The translations under genes were made by a program, and so were the position numbers. From the NCBI GenBank assembly GCA_964613055.1, contig CAZTGD010000005.1:1-64000 (forward strand): DNA of 64,000 nt, read 5' to 3'. Under the pieces are notes generated by a model that did not search any database, was not told where the DNA came from, and saw only the letters and a list, made by a program, of their open reading frames with translations. The stretch is from JAXGMQ01 sp964613055 (GTDB lineage: Bacteria > Caldisericota > Caldisericia > JAAYUI01). Below are positions 44,879 through 54,237 of this stretch, one piece after another (position 1 is the first letter of the stretch; the number at the start of each line of letters is the position of its first letter).

Positions 44879-47800
44879 ATGAAGAAGATTGCACTTGTAA
44901 TAGTACTGCTGATGATTGCTAACCTTACGGGTTGCTCGATCGCAGACACAAACCCTTTTGAAGTAAAAGAAGCAAGGGCAGACCAAGACTACACCTACTC
45001 ATATTATGAAAGGCTTGATGGTAGCGAAGGAATAGAAGTTTTTGATTGGTCGAATGACATACCAATGGGATCATTGGTAATCGAGTATGATAATGGATAT
45101 CTGGTTACATGGTTGTCTAAGAAGAATTACTCTGATACAACAGGAACGTTGTATGCAGGCATACTCAGATTTGACGATGAAAGTGGTGAGTCATACTGGG
45201 ACGGTGGTGGTTCTAGCGATTTCCCATTTGTAATTTCTCCCGAAGTATCCAGTCATTATATGAGAGTTAGTCAAGATGCTTACGGTAATGACATTGCTTA
45301 CATAGCGTATTCACTTAGTACTGGCCCGACACTTAGCATAATACAGTTGATAACTCTGTCAGATGATGGTTGGGGTTTAATTGCTGATGATGTTGACTCA
45401 CTGCCAAATGCAGGTGCATTCAATTCATCTCCATACATTACCTTTGATCAAAACAATAATCCAGTTTGTGCATGGGCAAGTAGTACAGGTGGTATATCTC
45501 AAATTGCACTTAGTTCATGGAATGGTCTTGAATGGACTGATCTAAATGGACAACCGGGATTCGAATATGTGACAATACAACCTCCCTCCGGTGGTCAAGC
45601 AGATTTTCCAAGTATTGGTTATCTAGACAGTGGTGAATTGGTACTAATTTGGGAAGATCTGGGTTTAGGTAGTGTAAATCTATTTGTCGCAAAGAGAACG
45701 CCAACTGGTTGGACAAGCCTAAATGGTGGTCCAATAACAGATATATATGATTATCCAGGTAATGCACGCTTTTCGAGACTCAAAATAGATGATTTAACGG
45801 GCAACCCATATGTCATATGGGCAGAAGGATCTTATACGGATGGTGTTCTTCTCTATGGAGAGTACAATCTAGCTATGAGCCAATGGGAAGGATTTAATGG
45901 GTTATCTTTCCCATCAGATATTCCATACTTGAAAGCAATTGATTCACCAAATAGTGATGATGAGGATCCTCCGGAAGAAATATTTCCTCCAGATCCTATA
46001 CTCCCACCATGGCCAACACCAGAACCTCCCCCTATACCTCCACCAGCTCCAGAACCAAGACCGCCAGGCAATATAATCAAACCTGAACCTCCCGACACAG
46101 GTGTGATTATTGAATGGGAACAAGATAAAGTTAAATTCTGGGGACCTGATATAGAAACTGACATCGTTAACATACCATACATTTTTTATTTTTCAGATGG
46201 GACACGTATCGACTCAATTTATGGATGTTCGCGGATGATACCTGACAATGATGAAGAATCACCTAGTGTGTTACAGGGTAAAGCTCTCATGTTTAAAAAA
46301 CCAGCTAAAGCAAAAATTGAATGTAGCGAGTGCTGTGTTTACATGGGACCTGATGAAAGCAAAGATATTGATGTTACAATTACAGGGTTAAGAGGTATTC
46401 TGGATAAATCATCTGTAGATCTTGTGGTTACATCTGCAGATCCAACCAAAGTTTCTGCATCCATAGTGCCATCAATAGGATACTTCTCTGGTGGCACCGG
46501 CTTTACATCTACTCTTACTCTTCAGACAACAAGTCAATTGATTAATACTAGTATTGTTGTGACAATTAATGCTTATGATGAACTAAGTAATGTAATTGGG
46601 ACAAAGACGGTTACAGTAAACATAAGAAGCTATACAATTGATGCTCCAAACAGAGATGTTGTAATCTTGCCTCCTGGAAAATCATACAGAAGTGTTAGTT
46701 TTACTTTCGTGGATAACTATGCAAGCGACATATCAGCAACTATTCTCTCCAATATTCCCGACGGTTTGACAATTACGATAGACCCAAATCCTATGACCCC
46801 TGATGAAGAAGAGGAATTACCAGGTGACCTGGGAACAGAATCAAACATAATTGACATCACTTTTGATGCAGATGAAACAATAGAATCCGGCAAATACAAG
46901 ATTGAGATAAGTTTTGGGAATGGTATTATCATTGAATATAATTTGAAGGTTATAGATTACGATTTTACTTGCTACGACACAATTCGACGCATATCATCAA
47001 GTGAAAACTCTGCGACTTGGAGAGTCGAGATAGTTCCACGTGACAGCTTCACAGGTGAAGTGGATCTTTCTATTATCAATCTTCCTGATAATGCGATGGT
47101 GAGTTACGATGTCAACAATCCCGTTCAAATCGATGGTGAATCGGTTGTAGTGAATGTAACAATCACGTTCACTGATAACGAACAAGACATATTCACTTTT
47201 GCGTTGAATGCTGAGTCATCATTGAATCCATACAGTGTTATACTAACAGTCTACCGAGGTAATTATAATGTAGATTCATACCACATAATTGGCAACATGA
47301 TACCTGGAGATTTGGTTACATATGGAATAAATATCTACAACTTTGGTGATACTGAACTTATATTTTCTCTTACGGATTCAGGTGTACCAACAAATTGGGA
47401 GACTGAATTTGCCACAACCTCAATTACGATTCCAGCAATGACATCTGATTCAGTATTATACGAAATTGATATCCCAAGAGACACCACAGTTAGTGAAGAC
47501 ACCATTACCATTACAGTATCAAGTGGTACAATGTCTGAGAGTACAGTGATTGATATTAAAGAGCAAGGATGCGACATAACAGTGTATTGCTCGCAAACTC
47601 TCGAAATAGAAAGAGGTGATTCTAGATACGTTTCTATTGCTCTAACATCTAATAATGGATATACCGGTGATGTAAAAATCAAAGTGAATGTTAATCCACC
47701 TTTACCTTGGTTGAGAGTGAATATTGACCCAAACATAGTAACAGTAATCCCCGGAAAAACTGTATACACTGGGGCAAAAATAACAGTTGACGGGGGTGCT

Positions 47801-49441
47801 TCACAGCTTGGGTTCGGTGATCTCAATGGGAATATACCAATATCAGATTTGGAGGTAAGCTTTGTTTCTGAGATTCCAAAGACTGGTGTAAAACTCATGA
47901 TTCCATTGTCTTATCAAAGCCAATATTCCTTGCAATCTACAGATGGTACTGAAACTACTAATGTAATAAAAATCGAGGTGCCTGAAGATAGTGATTCTGG
48001 GATACTTTTTGAATGCCAACCACATAAGTTGTTACGCCAGATTAAACAAAAGATGGGACCAGCAAATGCAACAATGGATGCAGATGCTACCACATCTTAT
48101 TCGGTAATTATTCCATATATTGCCATGAACGTTAAGGGAGAAGGGTGGACAGTTAGTTTTGATAAGCTTGAAGTCTTATACCCGCATAACATGACTGGTT
48201 GTTATGGAGAGGGATTCAACTACTTCGACTTCGATAATATGCAACTATATGATAGCTTTGAAATAGACGAATCATTGGATAATGTCAAAAATACAACTAC
48301 AGATTATTACTGTGATGTTGGAAATGGTGCTGAACAAATATCGGATGTAGTAGATGCAAAAAAGGCTATAGGTATGCCGGTAATTGATACGATTCACCCT
48401 GAGTATGCAGATTCAGTTTTTAGCAAACTGTTTGACTCTGAGATGTGTGAACTTGGTGAACAACCAAAGAATTGCAACATATGCATCGAAGATATTAGAT
48501 ATTTATATTATGGTATTGAGTACAATTCAAGAGGAGATGATGTTGCAGACATTCCTGATCTTGATCCTCCAGCGACAATAAAAATACCCATAAGAGCAAC
48601 ATTTAATGCCACAAATAGCTCTATACCTGGAACAGAAAAAATTCAAGTGACAAAGATATGCACAATACATTATGAAAAACCGTTACCAATACATTCTGTA
48701 GGTTCAGAGAGACTGGCAACTGATTGGTATGTCGGTGATACGCATGTTCACTCTACATGTTCAAAACTAAGATTATCTGGTCCGTCAAATGACAACGATG
48801 ACGATCGAGAATGGTGTGGGTGCACTCATTCTAATACAGGATGTGGTAATATTGATGAAGCAGGAGGTCCCTCTTTCACTCAGAGAACTGAAGAGGCAAG
48901 GGAAATGAACTTTGATTTTATCTATGTCGCAGATCATTCAAATGGTTCTGGAGGTAGGATTATGTGCTCTGATGATGCAGACTCTGCGTATAATAATGTT
49001 ATTACTGATATAGCAGGTAGTCCTTGTGGTGACGATATCTTACCTTGCCCAAATGCTATTAAATGCTCATGTGATAGGCAAGAAAAGTATGTAGAGGCAT
49101 TAGAAAGAGATGTTGTTGTTGTTGGGAAAACTGATAATGTTGATGACACTCATTCACAAGAAATAGCCAACAAACCATATATAATCCCCAGTATGACTTG
49201 CGGTGAACAATTTCGAACTAGTCGTTTGGTTGCTAACTATAGACATAATTGGATAGATAACTTCGAACATGATAAACTCAATCTATTAAACACTGTTAAT
49301 TCATATGATGATAGTGGTGCATTACATAAATACGTTTCCTCGATATTAGCTCATCCACACGAACCAATTTGTGAAAGTTCTGGAGATGCGGAAGTTACAT
49401 ACATAGATGACATGATGCACGGAATAGCAGAGGAATACTAA
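44879..49441 (+). CDS. giant surface lipoprotein with Ig-like modules and the front half of a PHP domain, ended by an in-frame TAA
   Basis: 1520 residues up to TAA 49439-49441. Lipobox LTGC (Cys19). A propeller-like region comes next (about 30-350, with repeats like GNPYVIWAEG and NNPVCAWASS). A Pro-rich linker (about 360-405) leads to several Ig/NEW3-like sandwich domains (about 470-1050). From about 1280 a PHP-type phosphoesterase domain begins: DTHVHST (His1289, His1291), FDFIYVADHS (His1353) and LAHPHEP. The stop cuts this domain. The same frame continues with more PHP-like sequence to 50578 (next entry). The nearly whole gene therefore encodes 1899 codons with one nonsense codon. Confidence 0.75.
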   Translation: MKKIALVIVLLMIANLTGCSIADTNPFEVKEARADQDYTYSYYERLDGSEGIEVFDWSNDIPMGSLVIEYDNGYLVTWLSKKNYSDTTGTLYAGILRFDDESGESYWDGGGSSDFPFVISPEVSSHYMRVSQDAYGNDIAYIAYSLSTGPTLSIIQLITLSDDGWGLIADDVDSLPNAGAFNSSPYITFDQNNNPVCAWASSTGGISQIALSSWNGLEWTDLNGQPGFEYVTIQPPSGGQADFPSIGYLDSGELVLIWEDLGLGSVNLFVAKRTPTGWTSLNGGPITDIYDYPGNARFSRLKIDDLTGNPYVIWAEGSYTDGVLLYGEYNLAMSQWEGFNGLSFPSDIPYLKAIDSPNSDDEDPPEEIFPPDPILPPWPTPEPPPIPPPAPEPRPPGNIIKPEPPDTGVIIEWEQDKVKFWGPDIETDIVNIPYIFYFSDGTRIDSIYGCSRMIPDNDEESPSVLQGKALMFKKPAKAKIECSECCVYMGPDESKDIDVTITGLRGILDKSSVDLVVTSADPTKVSASIVPSIGYFSGGTGFTSTLTLQTTSQLINTSIVVTINAYDELSNVIGTKTVTVNIRSYTIDAPNRDVVILPPGKSYRSVSFTFVDNYASDISATILSNIPDGLTITIDPNPMTPDEEEELPGDLGTESNIIDITFDADETIESGKYKIEISFGNGIIIEYNLKVIDYDFTCYDTIRRISSSENSATWRVEIVPRDSFTGEVDLSIINLPDNAMVSYDVNNPVQIDGESVVVNVTITFTDNEQDIFTFALNAESSLNPYSVILTVYRGNYNVDSYHIIGNMIPGDLVTYGINIYNFGDTELIFSLTDSGVPTNWETEFATTSITIPAMTSDSVLYEIDIPRDTTVSEDTITITVSSGTMSESTVIDIKEQGCDITVYCSQTLEIERGDSRYVSIALTSNNGYTGDVKIKVNVNPPLPWLRVNIDPNIVTVIPGKTVYTGAKITVDGGASQLGFGDLNGNIPISDLEVSFVSEIPKTGVKLMIPLSYQSQYSLQSTDGTETTNVIKIEVPEDSDSGILFECQPHKLLRQIKQKMGPANATMDADATTSYSVIIPYIAMNVKGEGWTVSFDKLEVLYPHNMTGCYGEGFNYFDFDNMQLYDSFEIDESLDNVKNTTTDYYCDVGNGAEQISDVVDAKKAIGMPVIDTIHPEYADSVFSKLFDSEMCELGEQPKNCNICIEDIRYLYYGIEYNSRGDDVADIPDLDPPATIKIPIRATFNATNSSIPGTEKIQVTKICTIHYEKPLPIHSVGSERLATDWYVGDTHVHSTCSKLRLSGPSNDNDDDREWCGCTHSNTGCGNIDEAGGPSFTQRTEEAREMNFDFIYVADHSNGSGGRIMCSDDADSAYNNVITDIAGSPCGDDILPCPNAIKCSCDRQEKYVEALERDVVVVGKTDNVDDTHSQEIANKPYIIPSMTCGEQFRTSRLVANYRHNWIDNFEHDKLNLLNTVNSYDDSGALHKYVSSILAHPHEPICESSGDAEVTYIDDMMHGIAEEY

Positions 49442-49534
49442 CCTTTTACTTGGGAAGCAAGAAATAATGTTTATGGAGATTCATGGGGTTTCCCATGGCA
49501 ATATCCTGGATCACCAGACGAAGATCCTTGGGGA

Positions 49535-50578
49535 TTGTGGCCAGAAGGTTGTGAGTCAATCTGTCCTTACCAAAAAGGAATGAGACACAGAGTAGGTTCT
49601 GGTGGTTGTGGTTGTACTGTGGGTGCATGTGAAAGCAACTGGGGTTATGATGGTATGGAGTTAATTTATGGGTCATACGGTGATTATCGACATAATCATA
49701 AGACTCTTGAAAGATGGAAGGATGAATTAGAGGATGAAAAGCTACTTGTTACTGAAGCACATCCCCCAGATTTCACGTGGACAACTGACGGTCCGCCGGA
49801 TTTAGTTGGTAGGGATTGTCTACACCCATTTGTTGTTGGTGCGTCTAATGTTCTCCGCTGGTGGATGGGTCCTTACAATAGATACTATGGCAAAAATGTT
49901 ACATATATTAGAGCAAGAGAATTTAATGCATACAAAAATGATTATAATGAATCAGGTTCAGGGTTAATTCATCCTCTTGGGTATTTCCTTAAAACAGGCA
50001 AGACTGTTGCCTCTGGTAGAGGAAGTTTTGCTACATTCTGGCTTTCTACAACATGTGATCGGGAGTATCCAGGTGAAACAAGTTATTATGGAGGGGGTCT
50101 TCATCGAAAGTGCCAAGATAATTGGTATTGCGGTGATCACCTTACATCAATTGGTCCTGGTGATATTATTGCTTGGAAAAAGGGTTGTTGTGATTACCAA
50201 TATCGAAAAACTGAAGATGATGTAAGAATTCGTATTCTTGCAAAATCTGCATTTTCTTTTGGATATCCAATAAAAGCAAAACTCTACATCAATAACGAAG
50301 ATCTCCCTGAAGAACAATTACTGAAAGAATATGGGTCTTTTAGCTCCTGGGATCTAAGTACTGAGTGCCCTGAAGCCGGCGATCCATGTAGCACCAACAA
50401 TACAGAAAATATAAAAATAAATGATAGTGACGAGGTTTGGTATTATATTGATGAAGATTTTGATGAAGATGATCTCGGGGATCCACCTTGGTACATCAGA
50501 TTAGAGGTTGAATTCTACGTGCCAGGCATGCATCCAAATGAGAAGGTGTTTACATCGCCAGTATATTCAAAATATTAA
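49535..50578 (+). CDS. rear half of the PHP-domain lipoprotein, separated by the TAA codon
   Basis: In the same frame as 44879-49441. The frame is open from codon 49442 (PFTWEARNNVYGDSWGFPWQYPG...), with a candidate ATG or TTG start only at 49535. It contains WGYDGMELIYGSYGDYRHNH, TEAHPP, HPLGYFLKTGKTVASGRGSFATFWLS and a C-terminal beta domain, which fit the latter part of a PHP fold (late metal ligands, then a sandwich). No signal peptide and no ribosome-binding site precede 49535, so independent, correctly located expression is doubtful. Most likely a gene fragment produced by a recent nonsense change. Confidence 0.6.
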   Translation: MWPEGCESICPYQKGMRHRVGSGGCGCTVGACESNWGYDGMELIYGSYGDYRHNHKTLERWKDELEDEKLLVTEAHPPDFTWTTDGPPDLVGRDCLHPFVVGASNVLRWWMGPYNRYYGKNVTYIRAREFNAYKNDYNESGSGLIHPLGYFLKTGKTVASGRGSFATFWLSTTCDREYPGETSYYGGGLHRKCQDNWYCGDHLTSIGPGDIIAWKKGCCDYQYRKTEDDVRIRILAKSAFSFGYPIKAKLYINNEDLPEEQLLKEYGSFSSWDLSTECPEAGDPCSTNNTENIKINDSDEVWYYIDEDFDEDDLGDPPWYIRLEVEFYVPGMHPNEKVFTSPVYSKY

Positions 50579-50593
50579 AATCATAAGAGTTTA

Positions 50594-50646
50594 AAGCCAG
50601 TAGTGCTGAATACACTAAGCTAAAGGTGCAAAAGTGCTACTGGCTT
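50594..50646. terminator. hairpin ending the secreted-protein operon
   Basis: AAGCCAGTAG (50594-50603) pairs perfectly with CTACTGGCTT (50637-50646), loop 33 nt. It sits between the convergent PHP fragment and rdgB. No strong T-run follows. Confidence 0.4.
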
Positions 50647-50771
50647 CTAAATGCCAATAGAGTTCAAAATTGCACCTGCAGAAAAAAGGTGATATGAGGT
50701 AAATATACCCCACCCCTACCGTATAAAAAAATACACCTATCAAAAATATATCAAGCTCTAAGTTTTCTATT

Positions 50772-51350
50772 CTAGATTATGCTACTCTCATTGATCACAA
50801 ACCACCGGGCAAATTTAGCAAGAGCCTCACCTCGATGTGAGATTCTATTCTTTTCTTCCTTGCTGATCTGAGCTGTGGTGTGTTCGCCGTCAAACAGAAA
50901 GATAGGATCATAACCAAAACCATTCTCACCTACAGGCTCAAACCCAATCGAACCCTCCATCGACCCAACAAACAACCTTTGACCTCCTTGCCATGTAAAG
51001 CACAGTGCGCAGACAAACCTTGCTGACCTGTCTGTAACGCCATTCATCTCGTCCAACACCTTGAGATAAGCCTGTACCGGATCATCAGCATATCTGGAGG
51101 AGTATATACCAGGTCTACCACTCAAGGCATCAACCACCAGTCCAGAATCCTCAGCCATCGTGGGTATACCACACTGCTCAAACACTCCCTCAGACTTGAT
51201 TATCGCATTCTCTTCGAATGTGGTGCCTGTTTCATCTGGCATAGTCATGGGCATGTTTTTCGGTGTTAGGATATCGACATAATCAGGAAGCAAAGCCCTT
51301 ACTTCATTGACCTTTCCCTTGTTACTCGTGGCAAACATCAGCTTTCTCAT
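50772..51350 (-). CDS. rdgB: XTP/dITP diphosphatase (HAM1/RdgB)
   Basis: 192 residues from ATG 51350 (MRKLMFATSNKGKV). Hydrolyses non-canonical purine nucleoside triphosphates. Motifs: TSNKGKVNEV for substrate binding, ENAIIKSEGVFEQCGIPTMAEDSGLVVDAL with the metal-binding Glu/Asp, GRPGIYSSRYA, GFGYDPIFLFDGE and ISHRGEAL. Several in-frame upstream methionines exist (to 51392), but the family start matches 51350. It is divergent from the esterase gene at 51441. Confidence 0.95.
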   Translation of the reverse strand: MRKLMFATSNKGKVNEVRALLPDYVDILTPKNMPMTMPDETGTTFEENAIIKSEGVFEQCGIPTMAEDSGLVVDALSGRPGIYSSRYADDPVQAYLKVLDEMNGVTDRSARFVCALCFTWQGGQRLFVGSMEGSIGFEPVGENGFGYDPIFLFDGEHTTAQISKEEKNRISHRGEALAKFARWFVINESSII

Positions 51351-51391
51351 TACAATAAAAAATAGCACAATCCGAATCATCTTTAAGGGCA

Positions 51392-51420
51392 TTACAATGA
51401 AAGCGTTTTTATCGTATAAT
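51392..51420 (+). promoter_or_regulatory. promoter of the esterase-GH114 gene
   Basis: TTACAA (51392-51397), 17-nt spacer and a perfect TATAAT (51415-51420). The gene follows with AGGAGG and ATG 51441. Confidence 0.55.
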
Positions 51421-51440
51421 AGTTTAAACAGGAGGATCGA

Positions 51441-54026
51441 ATGAAATCGATAATTACGTTTGGACTTGTATTAGTTCTTGTGATTGGTTTGACAACAGTG
51501 ATGCTGGTGGATTCAAAGACTATATATTCTGTTGGGATAAACAAAGATTCAATCATACATGATGGACTTAGCAGAACATTTCATCTCTATCTTCCTAAAA
51601 ACTATGACGGAAAAACCACACTACCCCTAGTATTTGTTCTTCATGGCGGGGGTGGAAATGCTGACCACATAGAAGAGGCAACAGGATTCTCGAAGTTGGC
51701 AGAAAAGGAAGGATTCATATGTGTTTATCCGAATGGGACTAGTAGGTTAGGTGACAGGTTGTTGACGTGGAACGCAGGAGGTGACTGCTGTGGATATGCA
51801 CTTGATCATAACATTGATGATGTTGGCTTTATAAGCACTTTGATTGATCATTTGACAGAACACCTTGCCATAGATGAAAGACGAATATACTCGTGTGGTT
51901 TTAGTAATGGTGCGTTTATGAGCTACCGTGTTGCTTGTGAGATTCCTCATAAACTCGCTGGGGTTGGAATTGTTGCGGGTGCACTTAACTGTAATTGTGA
52001 ACCTAGTGAACCTATTTCGATAATCCACATCCACGGTAAGGATGAAAAGCATGTTCCGTATGGAGGTGGAATTGGAGAGAAGGCTGGAGTAGAAAGAGTA
52101 GACAAGTCAGTGTTCTTTGCACGGGATTTCTGGATAGAATGCAATGGATGCAGTCGAACACCCGACACGCATACGATTAACGAGGTTGCCATTGACAGTT
52201 TCGGAGGTGGCAGGTTGGGGGCAGATTTCAAACTCATCAGCATTAAGGGATTCGGGCATGCCTGGCCGGGTGGTAACTACATACCGGCAACGGGTGTAGA
52301 TCCAACATGCTCGATCAATGCAACTGAGGAGCTGTGGCATTTCTTTGAAGCCCATCCCAAGCTAACAAACCCTTTAGAGGAGATTGCTAACTGGGCCTAC
52401 CAGATAGACGACCTTTCCGATGAGAAACTGGATAGGTTGGCTGAATCTTCCTATGATCTGCTTGTTGTTGATAGGAATGGTAGTTTAAAGGGGGAAGAAA
52501 ATAACAATGACGTTGATGATGTGTCAAAACTGAGAAAAGGTAGAGATGATCGAATCATAATCGCATATATAGATGTAGGTCAGGCGGAAAGTTACAGAAA
52601 ATATTGGCAGGATGACTGGGATATAGGCAACCCAGAATGGATTGTTGGTGCTGATCCTGATGGTTGGGATGATAACTACTGTGTGAAGTTCTGGGATAAC
52701 CAGTGGAAGAATATCATGTTGGCACAATTTGATGAGTTGCTAAAGGCCGGGTATGATGGAGCATATCTGGATTGGCTGGAGGTGTATGACTATGAGCTAC
52801 TGATCAGTATTGCCGAGGATGAAGGTGTAAATCTGGAGGATGAAATCACTGAGTTTGTAAGGATTTTAGCGAGTCATTGCAGGAAGCACAATCCAGGTTT
52901 CCTGCTCATTGCCCAGAACGCTTCCGAGATGGGCAGAATCCCCAGTTATAGAAACCTTTTCGATGGTATTGCTCAGGAGGCAATATGGTTGGATGGAGGT
53001 GGTGATCCGGAGACATCTGATGCTATAGCGGACATGTCAGTTGATGCTCAGTGGACATCAGAACTCATCAAGGATTTGAGAGTGTGGCAATATTTTGGAT
53101 TGCCAGTTTTCAACTGCGAATATGCGGTTGACAAGTCGAATGAAGCCTACAGGTTGGGCAAGAGTCACGGATTTATCACTTACTGTACAACCAGATCGCT
53201 TGATGAATTGAGTACGACTCCCCCAGATTTCAAAGATTATTTCAGGGCTGTGAATATAAATCATGAAGGTGAGTTGAGACCATACTATCTGTATGCTCCC
53301 TCTGGAGAAGGTGAAATAATGCCTTTGGTGCTGATGCTTCATGGTGGAGGAGGAAGAGCTCTGAATGTCATACAAAGCTCTGGATTCCTTGACTTATACA
53401 GGCAAGAGGAATTTGCGATTGCCTTTCCAAACGGAGGACTGAACTCATATTTGGGTGAGAGAGATATGAGAACTTGGCACTGTGGTGATTGTTTCAGTGA
53501 GGTTCATGGTGACGACAGAGACATTGAGTATATTGCCAAGGTAATCGACAGTATAAGCGAGAGGTTATCTATCGACCCTGACCATGTATATGTGTGTGGT
53601 CATTCAATGGGTGGGATGATGAGTCATCGTCTGGCTTGCCAGTTATCAGACAGACTAACCGGTGTCGCATCAGTTGCGGGTCCCCTTGTAAACAGTGAGT
53701 GTTTACCCTTCGAACCCATTCCAATACTCCACATACATGGGACAGATGATCTAACCGTTCCCTTTAATGGTGGTGAAAATCTAAGGGGTACCTGTCACTA
53801 CCCAGATGTGAGTGCCATGATAGATGATATTGCAGTCAGGAATCACAATTATTCTGATCCGATTGAAAGAATTTTAAGCGAGAACGTCACTTCATTTTTC
53901 TGGGATGGATTTTACCCAGTTGAGTTGGTCGTTGTTGATGATCACGATCATACCTGGCCAAACAAACAGGACCATGGATTTTCAGCGTCAGAGTATATCT
54001 GGTGCTTCTTCAGTGGGATAAATTAG
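51441..54026 (+). CDS. esterase-GH114-esterase fusion, predicted secreted polysaccharide-active enzyme
   Basis: 861 residues with an N-terminal signal or anchor (hydrophobic 4-25). Domain 1 (about 35-310) is a PHB-depolymerase/feruloyl-esterase-like alpha/beta hydrolase: LPLVFVLHGGGGNADHIEE, nucleophile in CGFSNGAF (Ser155), and GFGHAWPGG with the late His. The centre (about 370-600) matches the GH114/TM1410 family (endo-alpha-1,4-polygalactosaminidase-like): IIAYIDVGQAESYR, AGYDGAYLDWLEVYDYE, NPGFLLIAQNASEM, and PVFNCEYAVDKS. Domain 3 (about 615-861) is a second esterase with LMLHGGGGRALN, GHSMGG (Ser722) and DHDHTWPN. Deacylation plus glycan cleavage on one exopolysaccharide is plausible. 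AGGAGG lies 6 nt before ATG. Confidence 0.87.
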   Translation: MKSIITFGLVLVLVIGLTTVMLVDSKTIYSVGINKDSIIHDGLSRTFHLYLPKNYDGKTTLPLVFVLHGGGGNADHIEEATGFSKLAEKEGFICVYPNGTSRLGDRLLTWNAGGDCCGYALDHNIDDVGFISTLIDHLTEHLAIDERRIYSCGFSNGAFMSYRVACEIPHKLAGVGIVAGALNCNCEPSEPISIIHIHGKDEKHVPYGGGIGEKAGVERVDKSVFFARDFWIECNGCSRTPDTHTINEVAIDSFGGGRLGADFKLISIKGFGHAWPGGNYIPATGVDPTCSINATEELWHFFEAHPKLTNPLEEIANWAYQIDDLSDEKLDRLAESSYDLLVVDRNGSLKGEENNNDVDDVSKLRKGRDDRIIIAYIDVGQAESYRKYWQDDWDIGNPEWIVGADPDGWDDNYCVKFWDNQWKNIMLAQFDELLKAGYDGAYLDWLEVYDYELLISIAEDEGVNLEDEITEFVRILASHCRKHNPGFLLIAQNASEMGRIPSYRNLFDGIAQEAIWLDGGGDPETSDAIADMSVDAQWTSELIKDLRVWQYFGLPVFNCEYAVDKSNEAYRLGKSHGFITYCTTRSLDELSTTPPDFKDYFRAVNINHEGELRPYYLYAPSGEGEIMPLVLMLHGGGGRALNVIQSSGFLDLYRQEEFAIAFPNGGLNSYLGERDMRTWHCGDCFSEVHGDDRDIEYIAKVIDSISERLSIDPDHVYVCGHSMGGMMSHRLACQLSDRLTGVASVAGPLVNSECLPFEPIPILHIHGTDDLTVPFNGGENLRGTCHYPDVSAMIDDIAVRNHNYSDPIERILSENVTSFFWDGFYPVELVVVDDHDHTWPNKQDHGFSASEYIWCFFSGIN

Positions 54027-54237
54027 ACATGTGATAATGTTTTTCATTGTATTCGTACAGATGTTACATCTGTATCCATTCATTGGATACTGTGATTATG
54101 AATATTTGTGCCGATTGTCTGGCGGGTAGAATAAAAGACAGCTAACTCGATAGAACAATAATCACCAGATTTAATATTCCAAAGCAATTGACTATACAAG
54201 ATAATCCTTTACAATAAACGCACAAATGGAGGTTGAT

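Noticed and set aside
54070..54110. Short palindromes (ACAGATG-TTA-CATCTGT and a TATCCA/TGGATA pair) as a regulatory element
   Set aside because: The stems are 6-7 bp with no promoter overlap or repetition elsewhere, so chance is a sufficient explanation.
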